A stretch of 36,265 nucleotides of DNA from an uncultured Saprospiraceae bacterium (GTDB lineage Bacteria > Bacteroidota > Bacteroidia > Chitinophagales > Saprospiraceae): assembly GCA_937995755.1 (NCBI GenBank), contig CALKJD010000077.1:1-36265 (forward strand), read 5' to 3'. The position numbers and the translations under genes were made by a program. Below, one piece after another: positions 26,871 to 33,775 of this stretch; position 1 is the stretch's first letter; the number at the start of each line of letters is the position of its first letter. The notes under the pieces are model-generated. The model had not been told where the DNA came from. It saw only the letters and a list, made by a program, of their open reading frames with translations, and did not search any database.

Positions 26871-28124
26871 TTAATATTTGATTTTTCCTTGGTCTAACAA
26901 TTTGTCTAACCAACTCCCATTGTCGATGTGTTGTGCCAGCTCATTGTATGAGTGCGACTCTCGCTGTACTCCATTTATTCTATCGAAATATATTTTATGT
27001 AAGCCATCACGCCCTACGACCCAAGTACTGTTTTTGTTTTCTATATCGCTCTCTAGGTTGTTGAGTTTCCAGTCGTTATCCCATACCTCAGTAATTGATA
27101 CTTCCTTTGATTTATCTATATGATATGCAAATGCAGTGGCCTCTACTTCAGGTTGCCAATTATATTGTTTGTACTGAACTCCAGAGATAAAGTCTTCCGT
27201 CCATAGTTCTATATCTATCCATGACGACGCCTGGTGCTTAAGTCTTTCGGATACGATCTCTGTGGGATCAGATTTATGTATATCTCTTAGGCGGATAGAC
27301 GTTTCTTTTATCCAATTGGCTTGTACCTTATTAAGATATTCGTCTAGATCTTTATCGTGAAATGTAGCATACTCAGCGAGTAGCATAGATCGATAATCGG
27401 AATACGCTTTCGTTTTTTTCTGTACTTGATTTATTACTATGAGGTCCGATGATTCTCTATTTTGATCAGCGGTAAGGACGATCATTTTGTATTTGCCTTT
27501 TTTATCTTTATAGATTTCTATAGAGCTGACGCCTATTATTCCTTCTGGTTTTATGATTAGCTTGTTACACTTTTGATCCTTACAAGTGTACTCTGATTTA
27601 TATCTACCTTGGAGTCCGTATTTTTCTTGTATTTCTACTGTGCCATTTGCATGATCTATACTCACGTTTACTAATCGACTACGCATCACACCAGATAACT
27701 TTGTGATATAGTATTCGGTTACCTCTTCGTTCTTTTTATGTTCTGTTATAGAGAAAGAATATTTAGAGGCAGATTCTATTTGGCGCCATTCACCAGCATA
27801 TCCATTGGGACTTTTGGTTAAGGTAATATATCCAGAATTACGTCCTTGACTATCTTCTTCTATCATCTCTGTGATGCCATCATTGGAAGTAATAGATAAG
27901 TTGTAGATGTCCGAACTAGAGATCATTTTGTAGACCCCCTGATCACCACATATCAACATTTCAAGAGAAAATACTTCATCGAGTAGTCCGTCGTAATTTT
28001 TGCACCCTTTGGTAGATCCATGTGTAGATTTATAATACTCTTTAAGCGATTGTGCTTTAGAGATGCCTAGGGCAGTAAAAACCAAAACTGCAGTTGCGAT
28101 TATATGTCTAGTAAGAAGCCCCAC
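26871..28124 (-). CDS. Unrecognised exported protein inside the bat operon
   Basis: I do not recognise the family. The 417 residues start with a signal peptide (MGLLTRHIIATAVLVFTALG, then ISKAQS) and have no further membrane segment, so a periplasmic or surface location is likely. Two CxxxxC-like Cys pairs stand out (one in TCKDQKCNK). The sequence is Lys, Ser, Tyr and Trp rich, beta-rich in the first half and helical later (YLNKVQANWIKETSIRLRDI). The start is GTG: its first base is the last base of the moxR stop (TAGTG), so translation should depend on moxR. Its frame is clean and the spacing to the DUF58 gene is 3 bases, which marks it as a true operon member. Substrate or client of the MoxR/vWA machinery is a possible role, but that is inference only. 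Confidence 0.78.
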   Translation of the reverse strand: MGLLTRHIIATAVLVFTALGISKAQSLKEYYKSTHGSTKGCKNYDGLLDEVFSLEMLICGDQGVYKMISSSDIYNLSITSNDGITEMIEEDSQGRNSGYITLTKSPNGYAGEWRQIESASKYSFSITEHKKNEEVTEYYITKLSGVMRSRLVNVSIDHANGTVEIQEKYGLQGRYKSEYTCKDQKCNKLIIKPEGIIGVSSIEIYKDKKGKYKMIVLTADQNRESSDLIVINQVQKKTKAYSDYRSMLLAEYATFHDKDLDEYLNKVQANWIKETSIRLRDIHKSDPTEIVSERLKHQASSWIDIELWTEDFISGVQYKQYNWQPEVEATAFAYHIDKSKEVSITEVWDNDWKLNNLESDIENKNSTWVVGRDGLHKIYFDRINGVQRESHSYNELAQHIDNGSWLDKLLDQGKIKY

Positions 28125-29122
28125 TATGGTACTTGTACAGTGTTAAGTATCTGTGTTACTATATCATCTTGAGTAATGTTTTCTGCTTCTGCTTCATAGG
28201 TGATACCAATACGGTGTCTCATTACATCTTTACAGATATTACGTACATCTTCTGGTATTACATAAGCCCTTCTTTGAAGGAAGGCATATGCTTTAGCAGC
28301 TAAGGCAAGGTTGATAGTTGCTCTAGGAGACCCTCCATAAGAGATTAATGGTGCTATGTCAGATAAGCCATATTGAGAAGGATTACGAGTAGAGAATACG
28401 ATATCAAGTATGTAATTCTCTATTTTATCATCCATATATATATTACGCACAGAGTTTCTTGCTTTTATGATTGTCTCTGGACTTACTACGGCATTTATCT
28501 TTTGCGAAATTTCACCGATTAAGTTTTTACGCATGATGAGTTTTTCTTCATCCTTTGTAGGGTAGCCGATATTTACCTTTAGCATAAATCTATCTACCTG
28601 TGCCTCTGGCAGTGGGTATGTTCCTTCTTGCTCTATTGGGTTTTGTGTAGCGAGTACAAGGAAAGGCTCTTCCAGCTTGTAAGTCTCCTTACCAATAGTT
28701 ACTTGTCTCTCTTGCATCGCTTCTAGCAGTGCAGACTGTACTTTGGCCGGAGCTCTGTTGATCTCATCTGCTAATATAAAGTTAGCGAAGATCGGTCCTT
28801 TACGTACAAAGAAGTCATTTTTGGCTGGATTGTAGATCATCGTACCAATGATATCTGCAGGTAGTAGATCTGGTGTAAACTGTATTCTACTAAATTTTGC
28901 ATCTACTGCTGAAGATAAGGTCTTGATTGCCAATGTTTTGGCTAGTCCTGGAAGACCTTCTAATAGTACGTGACCATTAGCCAATAGTCCTATGAGTAGG
29001 CGTTCTAGCATATAGTTTTGTCCTACGATTACCTTTCCTGACTCTGCATTGAGTACTTCTATAAATGCACTGTCTTGGTATATCTGCTGGCCTAGTGCCT
29101 CTATGTCTACTGATGGTTGCAT
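28124..29122 (-). CDS. moxR: MoxR family AAA+ ATPase
   Basis: First gene of the bat operon, 332 residues. Walker A is GLPGLAKT (56-63), Walker B is FILADEINRA, and VLATQNPIEQEGTYPLPEAQ gives sensor 1 and the MoxR-specific loop. GGSPRATINLALAAKAYA supplies sensor 2, and the C-terminal lid domain is complete. MoxR ATPases act as chaperones that mature or activate complexes together with vWA-domain proteins, which follow in this operon. The ATG at 29122 follows A-rich sequence. A candidate -7 box lies about 50 bases upstream on the same strand. Confidence 0.96.
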   Translation of the reverse strand: MQPSVDIEALGQQIYQDSAFIEVLNAESGKVIVGQNYMLERLLIGLLANGHVLLEGLPGLAKTLAIKTLSSAVDAKFSRIQFTPDLLPADIIGTMIYNPAKNDFFVRKGPIFANFILADEINRAPAKVQSALLEAMQERQVTIGKETYKLEEPFLVLATQNPIEQEGTYPLPEAQVDRFMLKVNIGYPTKDEEKLIMRKNLIGEISQKINAVVSPETIIKARNSVRNIYMDDKIENYILDIVFSTRNPSQYGLSDIAPLISYGGSPRATINLALAAKAYAFLQRRAYVIPEDVRNICKDVMRHRIGITYEAEAENITQDDIVTQILNTVQVP

Positions 29123-29170
29123 ATTTTCGTTTTATCCTTAATAAAGAAAACCCTCGAATACGAAGGCTCA

Positions 29171-29178
29171 CAAAGTTA
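29171..29178 (-). promoter_or_regulatory. Candidate -7 box (TAACTTTG) of the bat operon
   Basis: Read on the minus strand this is TAACTTTG, an exact TAnnTTTG match about 49 bases before the moxR ATG. A near -33 element (TTTA on the minus strand at 29199-29202) lies about 20 bases further upstream. Confidence 0.5.
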
Positions 29179-29296
29179 ATAAATACTATCTCTCACTCTA
29201 AAATTGAGTAACATTACCTTCTAAATCATAATTTTAAAGCTAGCTCTAAGATAAACGAAGCCTTTCGTAGGTTGAATGTGGAGATATCCATTTTAA

Positions 29297-29314
29297 CGCA
29301 TTGTTAACAATGCG
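29297..29314. promoter_or_regulatory. 18-bp perfect palindrome between divergent bat operon and barrel gene
   Basis: CGCATTGTTAACAATGCG is its own reverse complement over all 18 bases, with a GTTAAC centre. It lies between two divergent -7 boxes, 46 bases upstream of the one for the barrel gene and about 120 upstream of that for the bat operon. Symmetry without a loop suits a dimeric regulator site better than an RNA hairpin. No regulator gene is adjacent. Confidence 0.5.
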
Positions 29315-29359
29315 CATATTTATCTATTAAGGCAAATTTTCATATATGTAATAATTATA

Positions 29360-29367
29360 TATATTTG
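29360..29367 (+). promoter_or_regulatory. Candidate -7 box (TATATTTG) of the small barrel gene
   Basis: Exact TAnnTTTG match with TTTT 19 bases upstream (29337-29340) as an approximate -33 box, about 70 bases before the ATG at 29436. Confidence 0.5.
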
Positions 29368-29435
29368 AGCGATATTTAAGATTGCGTTATACTGCTTGAA
29401 TGCACTCTTGCTTTTTTTTATAAAAAACATATAAA

Positions 29436-30017
29436 ATGAAAAAATTAATTTTTCCTTTACTATTAATGTTAGTAGGATTCTCAATGAATGCTCAGAAGTT
29501 TTCTGCTTCTGGATTTTTAGGTTACAATATTCCTGCCGGTGGAGGTCTCGGTGAAGGTATGGATCAAATCGATGTAGATGGTGGACTTACTTATGGAGTT
29601 GATGCATTTTACTATTTAGACGAAGATGAGCCAAAACTAGGAGTAGGTGTATTCTACCTAGCATCTATACTAGCTGGTGTAGGTGACGATGTGGAGGCAT
29701 ATGGTCTTACAACATTTGGTCTTAAAGGTATCTATCATATGAAAACTGAAGGTTTTAGCCCTTTCGCTGGATTAGGATTAGGACTGTCTAAATTAGAGAC
29801 ACCAACTACAACTATTACTACTTCAACGGGTACAGAAACTTTTGGTGGACATTCTGCTACTGGTTTCGCTATAGTACCTCAAGTAGGTATAGCTTTTGGT
29901 AGTTTCCAGATTGCATTTGATTATATAGTACCTACTAAAAAGAAGATTGATGAAATCGATTACGAAGGTAGTGTAGGAAGTATGATCATATCATTAGGAT
30001 ATAGACAAAGATTCTAG
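29436..30017 (+). CDS. Small outer membrane beta-barrel protein
   Basis: A 193-residue protein with signal peptide MKKLIFPLLLMLVGFSMNAQ and about eight predicted amphipathic strands (for example YGVDAFYYLD, KLGVGVFYLAS, GLKGIYHMKT, FAIVPQVGIAFG, FQIAFDYIVP). It ends in GYRQRF with a C-terminal Phe, the signal recognised by the Bam machinery. It resembles the generic 'outer membrane beta-barrel' families of Bacteroidota. No ligand or enzyme motif is visible. It is monocistronic: own -7 box at 29360 and a strong terminator at 30045. The gene is divergent from the bat operon and shares a palindrome-containing upstream region with it. Confidence 0.87.
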   Translation: MKKLIFPLLLMLVGFSMNAQKFSASGFLGYNIPAGGGLGEGMDQIDVDGGLTYGVDAFYYLDEDEPKLGVGVFYLASILAGVGDDVEAYGLTTFGLKGIYHMKTEGFSPFAGLGLGLSKLETPTTTITTSTGTETFGGHSATGFAIVPQVGIAFGSFQIAFDYIVPTKKKIDEIDYEGSVGSMIISLGYRQRF

Positions 30018-30044
30018 TCGTAAAGACAAGAAAATGATATTATG

Positions 30045-30075
30045 AGCCAGTCGACATTGTTGACTGGCTTTTTTT
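30045..30075 (+). terminator. Intrinsic terminator of the small barrel gene
   Basis: AGCCAGTCGAC (30045-30055) pairs with GTTGACTGGCT (30059-30069) around ATT, an 11-bp stem with one G-T pair, followed by a run of T. This is the clearest plus-strand terminator in the window. Confidence 0.93.
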
Positions 30076-30171
30076 ATTATTTTAAATGATTAGATCGGTT
30101 TGGTACAGTAAGTTGAAATATACCTAAGAATCATCGGGTTTGTTTATTTTTCAAATGTATATCTTACACCC

Positions 30172-30873
30172 ATGCAAGGAAAAATATATATGGTACCCTG
30201 TCCTATTATAGAAAATGGGATATCTAGTTTGCCCCCAGCGACATTGGAAGTATTACATAGCTTAGATCACTTTATAGTGGAGAGAGCAAGGACTGCTCGT
30301 AGATTTATAAAAGAAAGTGGTCATCCCAAGCCTATCGCTGAGTTGGAGATATTTGAATTAGATAAGTATGGCAAAGTGGAAGGCCTTAAGGATTTTATAC
30401 TTAAGGCTAAAAGTGGGACATCTATCGGTGTGATCTCTGAAGCAGGATGTCCAGGAGTGGCAGATCCAGGTGCTGGTATTGTGGCCATAGCCCATAGAGA
30501 AGATATTCAAGTATCACCTTGTGTCGGTCCATCATCTATATTGTTGGCTTTGATGGCATCTGGTATGAGTGGTCAGTCTTTTTGTTTCAATGGTTATCTA
30601 TCTAATAAGAAGCCCATTCTACTAAAGGAACTAAGAGATCTAGAGTCTAGAGCGCATAAGAAGAAAGAGACGCAAATATTTATGGACGCTCCATATAGAA
30701 ACGAATTTTTACTATCTACTTGTAAGGAAGCATTGAGGCCAAATACTTTGCTCTGTGTAGCGGTAGACATCAGTGCAGATACTGAGTATATCAAAACTAA
30801 AAAAGTCTCAGAATGGAAATTATCTGAATTCAAAAGTTTCCACAAAAGACCCGCTATTGTTATGATAGGGTAA
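30172..30873 (+). CDS. RsmI-like SAM-dependent methyltransferase (short Bacteroidota form)
   Basis: A 233-residue protein of the tetrapyrrole-methylase fold. Motifs match RsmI, the 16S rRNA cytidine-1402 2'-O-methyltransferase: GKIYMVPCPI at the N-terminus, VERARTARRFI (EDTRHT in RsmI), GVISEAGCPGVADPGA (ISDAGTPLISDPG in RsmI) and VGPSSILLALMASG. It is shorter than RsmI (about 285) and lacks the C-terminal extension; several motif positions differ (EAGCPGVADPG). Bacteroidota often have this form as a second copy, so the substrate could be rRNA or another RNA. The stop codon TAA (30871-30873) is also the first three bases of a repeated hairpin element. The closest ATG to a conserved start is 30172. 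Confidence 0.87.
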   Translation: MQGKIYMVPCPIIENGISSLPPATLEVLHSLDHFIVERARTARRFIKESGHPKPIAELEIFELDKYGKVEGLKDFILKAKSGTSIGVISEAGCPGVADPGAGIVAIAHREDIQVSPCVGPSSILLALMASGMSGQSFCFNGYLSNKKPILLKELRDLESRAHKKKETQIFMDAPYRNEFLLSTCKEALRPNTLLCVAVDISADTEYIKTKKVSEWKLSEFKSFHKRPAIVMIG

Positions 30874-31014
30874 AGCGTTTTCGCAGAAAACGCTGAATAG
30901 CGAAGTCAGGCAATGTTTCGTAGAAACATGTTGACTTTGCCAGGTAAAGCGATTTCGCAGAAAACGCGGAGTGCGAAGTCAAACAGAGTTTCGTAGAAAC
31001 ACGTTGACTTTGGG

Positions 31015-31051
31015 AAGTAACATACGGTCAAGAGTTTTCAATTAACAAGAA
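31015..31051 (+). repeat. 37-base direct repeat, copy 1
   Basis: Opens AAGTAACATACGGTCAAGAG. It matches 31187-31223 at 34 of 37 positions and closes the second composite unit. Confidence 0.85.
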
Positions 31052-31186
31052 GTTTATAAAGCGATTTCGCAGAAAACGCGGAGTGCGAAGTCAGGCAAGC
31101 GATGGCTTTCGCAGCAAACGCGCGAAGGCTTAGTGTAATGTGTCTTGCTCTGCAAACACATGGGCTAGGCAAGCGATGACTTAGCG

Positions 31187-31223
31187 AAGTAACAAACGGT
31201 CAATAGTTTTCAATTATCAAGAA
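31187..31223 (+). repeat. 37-base direct repeat, copy 2
   Basis: Opens AAGTAACAAACGGTCAATAG. It differs from 31015-31051 at three positions and closes the third composite unit, which shows that the spacer is part of the repeated element. Confidence 0.85.
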
Positions 31224-31480
31224 TTTTATAATCAAGTGTAAAGCGATTTTAGAAAACGCTGAATAGAGAAATTTAGAAGTAGTAGACTTTAAAAACAGAA
31301 ATACATATAATTTTAATTTTCAATTAATTCTAAAGAGGATTTAAACTACGAACATATAACTTGATATTGTTATCATGGATTTTACATAAAAGGCGAGGTA
31401 ATAATTCTACGGAATAGACTTGGCTAGACATTTTTCATACGAGATGTCGCTACCGCTGGGTTTTCCTTTTTCATCGAACA

Positions 31481-31558
31481 TTTAGTTGAGTCCCTGTAGT
31501 TCACTTATTGGATACTAAGCATCCTCTCAACTAAATAAATAAGTGAAGATCCAATAAG
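31481..31558. repeat. Two interleaved 10-bp inverted repeats
   Basis: TTTAGTTGAG (31481-31490) is complementary to CTCAACTAAA (31526-31535), and CTTATTGGAT (31504-31513) to ATCCAATAAG (31549-31558). The order is left 1, left 2, right 1, right 2, so both stems can form together only as a pseudoknot. TCACTTATT (31501-31509) can also pair with AATAAGTGA (31538-31546). Confidence 0.75.
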
Positions 31559-31560
31559 TT

Positions 31561-31623
31561 TGGATTGAAGAAAACGAAACCAAAATTCTAGAACAATCCA
31601 CCAGAAGCTCACGTGTTTTCTTC
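31561..31623. repeat. Second set of interleaved inverted repeats
   Basis: TGGATTG (31561-31567) pairs with CAATCCA (31594-31600), and GAAGAAAAC (31567-31575) with GTTTTCTTC (31615-31623). The order is again interleaved. The 8-base palindrome TTCTAGAA sits between the arms at 31586-31593. The 7-bp pair alone could be chance; the 9-bp one is less likely to be. Confidence 0.6.
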
Positions 31624-31754
31624 GAAAGCTATCGTTTGATCGCTCCGCATGTTTGTTCACCAGCCCTCCGAGATATTTACTAGATGGTCATGCAACTAAA
31701 GATGCGAAAACGAAAAGCGTCAAGCGAACAAATCAAGTTAAACTGATCTGATTC

Positions 31755-32987
31755 TTACTTATATTCTATCTCCTCATTTTTAAATAACAAAGCAAAAATT
31801 AGTAATACGACGAAAGCGAAAGCTGCTGGGTAAATCCAAATGCTTTCCCATACATGCCCTCCACCTTCGATAAGAAATTTATCGGTAATCATACCAGCGA
31901 TTTTAAATCCTACTAACATTCCGACGCCATAAGTCGCTAGAGTGATAAGCCCTTGAGCTGAACTTTTGTATTTTTCTCCAGCCTTACTATCTGTATATAT
32001 TTGTCCGGATACAAAGAAAAAATCATAACAAATGCCATGCAGCAATATGCCACTTATTAACATTGCAAAAAGGCCATCTGCATTTCCATACGCAAAAAGT
32101 ACGTATCTGATTACCCAAGCCAACATTCCAAAAAGTATCGTTTTTTTAAATCCATATTTTTTAAAAAAGAAAGGAAGAAGTAACATAAATAGCACTTCAG
32201 ATATTTGTCCTGCTGATGCCCACGCTGTAGAGTTTTCCACTTGCAGCTCTGTTAGAAATGGACTTAGGTTTTGATAGTAGAACGCCAATGGAATACAGAT
32301 CAAAATCGAGGACACAAAAAATACTAAGAAGTTTTTATCCTTCAATAAACTCAATGCATCTAAACCTAAAATTTCTGAAATCGATGCCGACTTGTTGCCT
32401 TGATTAGAGGGTGGTGTTTTCGGTAATGTAAAACTAAATATACCCAACACAGCAGATGCTACTGCGACCATAAGGAAAGTATGGCTCAATGCTCCACCTT
32501 CAATATTCTGTAAAGAATCCCACTTAAATCCAAGGCTAATAATCCAACCTGCAGCGATCCATCCTACTGTGCCCCACACTCTTATCAATGGGAAGTCTTT
32601 AGCTGGATCATTCATCTGATTAAACGATACCGAGTTGACCAATGCTAGGGTAGGCATATAGGCGATCATATAACCCAATACATAAGGATAGAATGCGGCA
32701 AAGGATTCTGCACTAGCCATCTGATACATGAGTACTGCTCCTATCAAGTGTAGCACACCCAATATTTTTTCGGCGTTAAAATATCGATCCGCGATCAGCC
32801 CAATAATAAATGGTGCTATGATTGCTCCCCACGATTGAGTAGAAAAAGCTTGTCCTATCTCTCCACCAGAAGCAGATAGATTATTTGATAAAAAAGTACC
32901 TAGAGTTACGAACCAACCGCCCCAAATAAAAAATTCGAGAAACATCATAAATGATAACTTGGCTTTGGTCGTGGTTTGCATATTCAT
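31755..32987 (-). CDS. MFS transporter of the nucleoside:H+ symporter family
   Basis: A 410-residue inner membrane protein with about 12 membrane segments. The N-terminus LSFMMFLEFFIWGGWFVTLG and the stretch FPLIRVWGTVGWIAAGWIIS match the nucleoside-H+ symporter branch (NupG/XapB-like), whose Bacteroidota members may carry nucleosides or sugars; the substrate cannot be read from sequence. The ATG at 32987 or one two codons later (32981) are both possible. The gene is alone on its strand: the gene upstream on the minus strand (DUF4783) ends in a strong terminator at 33112-33147. Downstream lies the repeat-rich non-coding region, and I see no clear terminator there. No -7 box was found upstream. 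Confidence 0.88.
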   Translation of the reverse strand: MNMQTTTKAKLSFMMFLEFFIWGGWFVTLGTFLSNNLSASGGEIGQAFSTQSWGAIIAPFIIGLIADRYFNAEKILGVLHLIGAVLMYQMASAESFAAFYPYVLGYMIAYMPTLALVNSVSFNQMNDPAKDFPLIRVWGTVGWIAAGWIISLGFKWDSLQNIEGGALSHTFLMVAVASAVLGIFSFTLPKTPPSNQGNKSASISEILGLDALSLLKDKNFLVFFVSSILICIPLAFYYQNLSPFLTELQVENSTAWASAGQISEVLFMLLLPFFFKKYGFKKTILFGMLAWVIRYVLFAYGNADGLFAMLISGILLHGICYDFFFVSGQIYTDSKAGEKYKSSAQGLITLATYGVGMLVGFKIAGMITDKFLIEGGGHVWESIWIYPAAFAFVVLLIFALLFKNEEIEYK

Positions 32988-33111
32988 TATGGTTTAGAAG
33001 TATGAATATAGATAATTATTGATTTATTATGATGTATATATTTTCAATGCTGATGAACAAGGGCTACTTTGACTTTCTATTGTCTGAGATCGAAGGTTCA
33101 TTTCGGCGTCA

Positions 33112-33147
33112 AACAAAAAAAAGGATACACCAAATGGTATATCCTTT
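33112..33147 (-). terminator. Intrinsic terminator of the DUF4783 gene
   Basis: AAAGGATA (33120-33127) pairs with TATCCTTT (33140-33147). After one mismatch the stem continues with ACCA and TGGT around AA. On the minus strand it is followed by a run of T (complement of 33115-33119 and beyond), giving a strong terminator in the minus direction. Confidence 0.9.
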
Positions 33148-33190
33148 CATTAATCTTTAATAAAACTGTTACAATCAGCCTTGGTCTAAT

Positions 33191-33553
33191 CTAAAACGTA
33201 TCAAACCTAACTTCTTGAATTTTATTTCCTTCTAGATAGACAAATATCCTATAGATGCCATCGTTGGTCATCATCTTGGCTACCTTATATTTAGATCCAG
33301 TACCTGATGAGCCACTGTGTAGCGATGCTACAGACTTAGGATGTATTTTGGCTAAGAATTCTTTGATAGTCTTAGTTGCAGTAGCTTTAGACATGATGCG
33401 TTGATCATCCTTGATGCAAACTTCCACTTCATCCATAAGTAGATCTGTGATAGACTCTATATCTTGTTTCTCTACAGCTTTGTAGAAAGCTTCAGTTTGA
33501 CCAAATGCCAATGTGCTGATACTTACTAATGTGGCGATAAATAGTGTTTTCAT
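33191..33553 (-). CDS. DUF4783 family exported protein
   Basis: A 120-residue protein from the ATG at 33553, with signal peptide MKTLFIATLVSISTLAFG cut before QTEAFYKAV. The rest fits the small NTF2-like DUF4783 family of Bacteroidota: helices first (IESITDLLMDEVEVCIKDDQ, TKTIKEFLAKIHP), then strands with LHSGSSGTGSKYKVAKM, DGIYRIFVYLEG and KIQEVRFDTF at the end. Function is unknown; the pocket of such folds often binds a small ligand. A longer frame reaches 33634 but would put 27 residues without signal-peptide character in front, so 33553 is chosen. It is monocistronic, ends in a strong terminator, and is divergent from gpmI. Confidence 0.85.
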   Translation of the reverse strand: MKTLFIATLVSISTLAFGQTEAFYKAVEKQDIESITDLLMDEVEVCIKDDQRIMSKATATKTIKEFLAKIHPKSVASLHSGSSGTGSKYKVAKMMTNDGIYRIFVYLEGNKIQEVRFDTF

Positions 33554-33749
33554 AATTTTTTCATTTTGTACCTGTGTATAATTAATAGCAGGATCTTCTA
33601 TTGCAATCGTCGGAAATGTATACCATCTAAACAATACAATGTATTAGAGTATTTATACACTTCAATACTAAAAACGAACCAAATCGATGATATAGTTCAT
33701 ATTTAGGGTAATAATAACATATCTAAGCAATACATTAAGTGTCATATAT

Positions 33750-33757
33750 TACATTTG
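33750..33757 (+). promoter_or_regulatory. Candidate -7 box (TACATTTG) of gpmI
   Basis: Exact TAnnTTTG match. It overlaps a TTG at 33755 that could otherwise be taken as the start, and so supports the ATG at 33776, which would leave a leader of only about 12 bases. No good -33 element is visible. Confidence 0.45.
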
Positions 33758-33775
33758 GTATATAAATCGAAAAAC

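Larger units (their letters stand above)
30871..31266 (+). repeat. Array of four composite palindromic repeats (REP/BIME-like)
   Basis: Units begin with TAAAGCG at 30871, 30945, 31057 and 31239. Unit 1 opens with a perfect 9-bp hairpin: AGCGTTTTC (30874-30882), loop GCA, GAAAACGCT (30886-30894). Units 1 and 2 then hold a second hairpin with loop GTA (ATGTTTC/GAAACAT at 30913-30929; GTTTC/GAAAC at 30988-31000), enclosed by outer arms AAGTCA/TGACTT (30903-30908, 30932-30937) and AAGTCAA/TTGACTT (30976-30982, 31004-31010). Units 2 and 3 are identical over their first 37 bases (30945-30981 and 31057-31093). Unit 3 is enlarged and carries another hairpin at 31138-31161; unit 4 is degraded. Steps between units are 74, 112 and 182 bases. 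Confidence 0.85.
30874..31754. other. Long non-coding region rich in hairpin repeats
   Basis: About 880 bases without a credible gene. The first 400 hold the composite palindromic repeats listed below. About 31267-31480 is AT-rich and featureless apart from a degraded echo of the repeat spacer near 31311-31335. The part from 31481 to 31623 holds interleaved inverted repeats. Only short reading frames without start codons are present, and no tRNA, known RNA family or transposon end was recognised. Confidence 0.7.

Noticed and set aside
30871-31266. Possible CRISPR array
   Set aside because: The repeated blocks are spaced 74, 112 and 182 bases apart, the spacers themselves are repeated, internal hairpins dominate, and no cas gene is present.
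31481-31535. Possible integron attC site
   Set aside because: The outer arms read TTAGTTGAG and CTCAACTAA, the wrong orientation for the RYYYAAC...GTTRRRY boxes, and there is no integrase or cassette gene.
31558-31680. Open frame of 41 codons in the non-coding region
   Set aside because: It follows a TAA directly, has no start codon, matches no family I know and overlaps the inverted repeats.
33554-33634. Longer N-terminus for the DUF4783 protein
   Set aside because: The extra 27 residues precede an otherwise perfect signal peptide starting at 33553.
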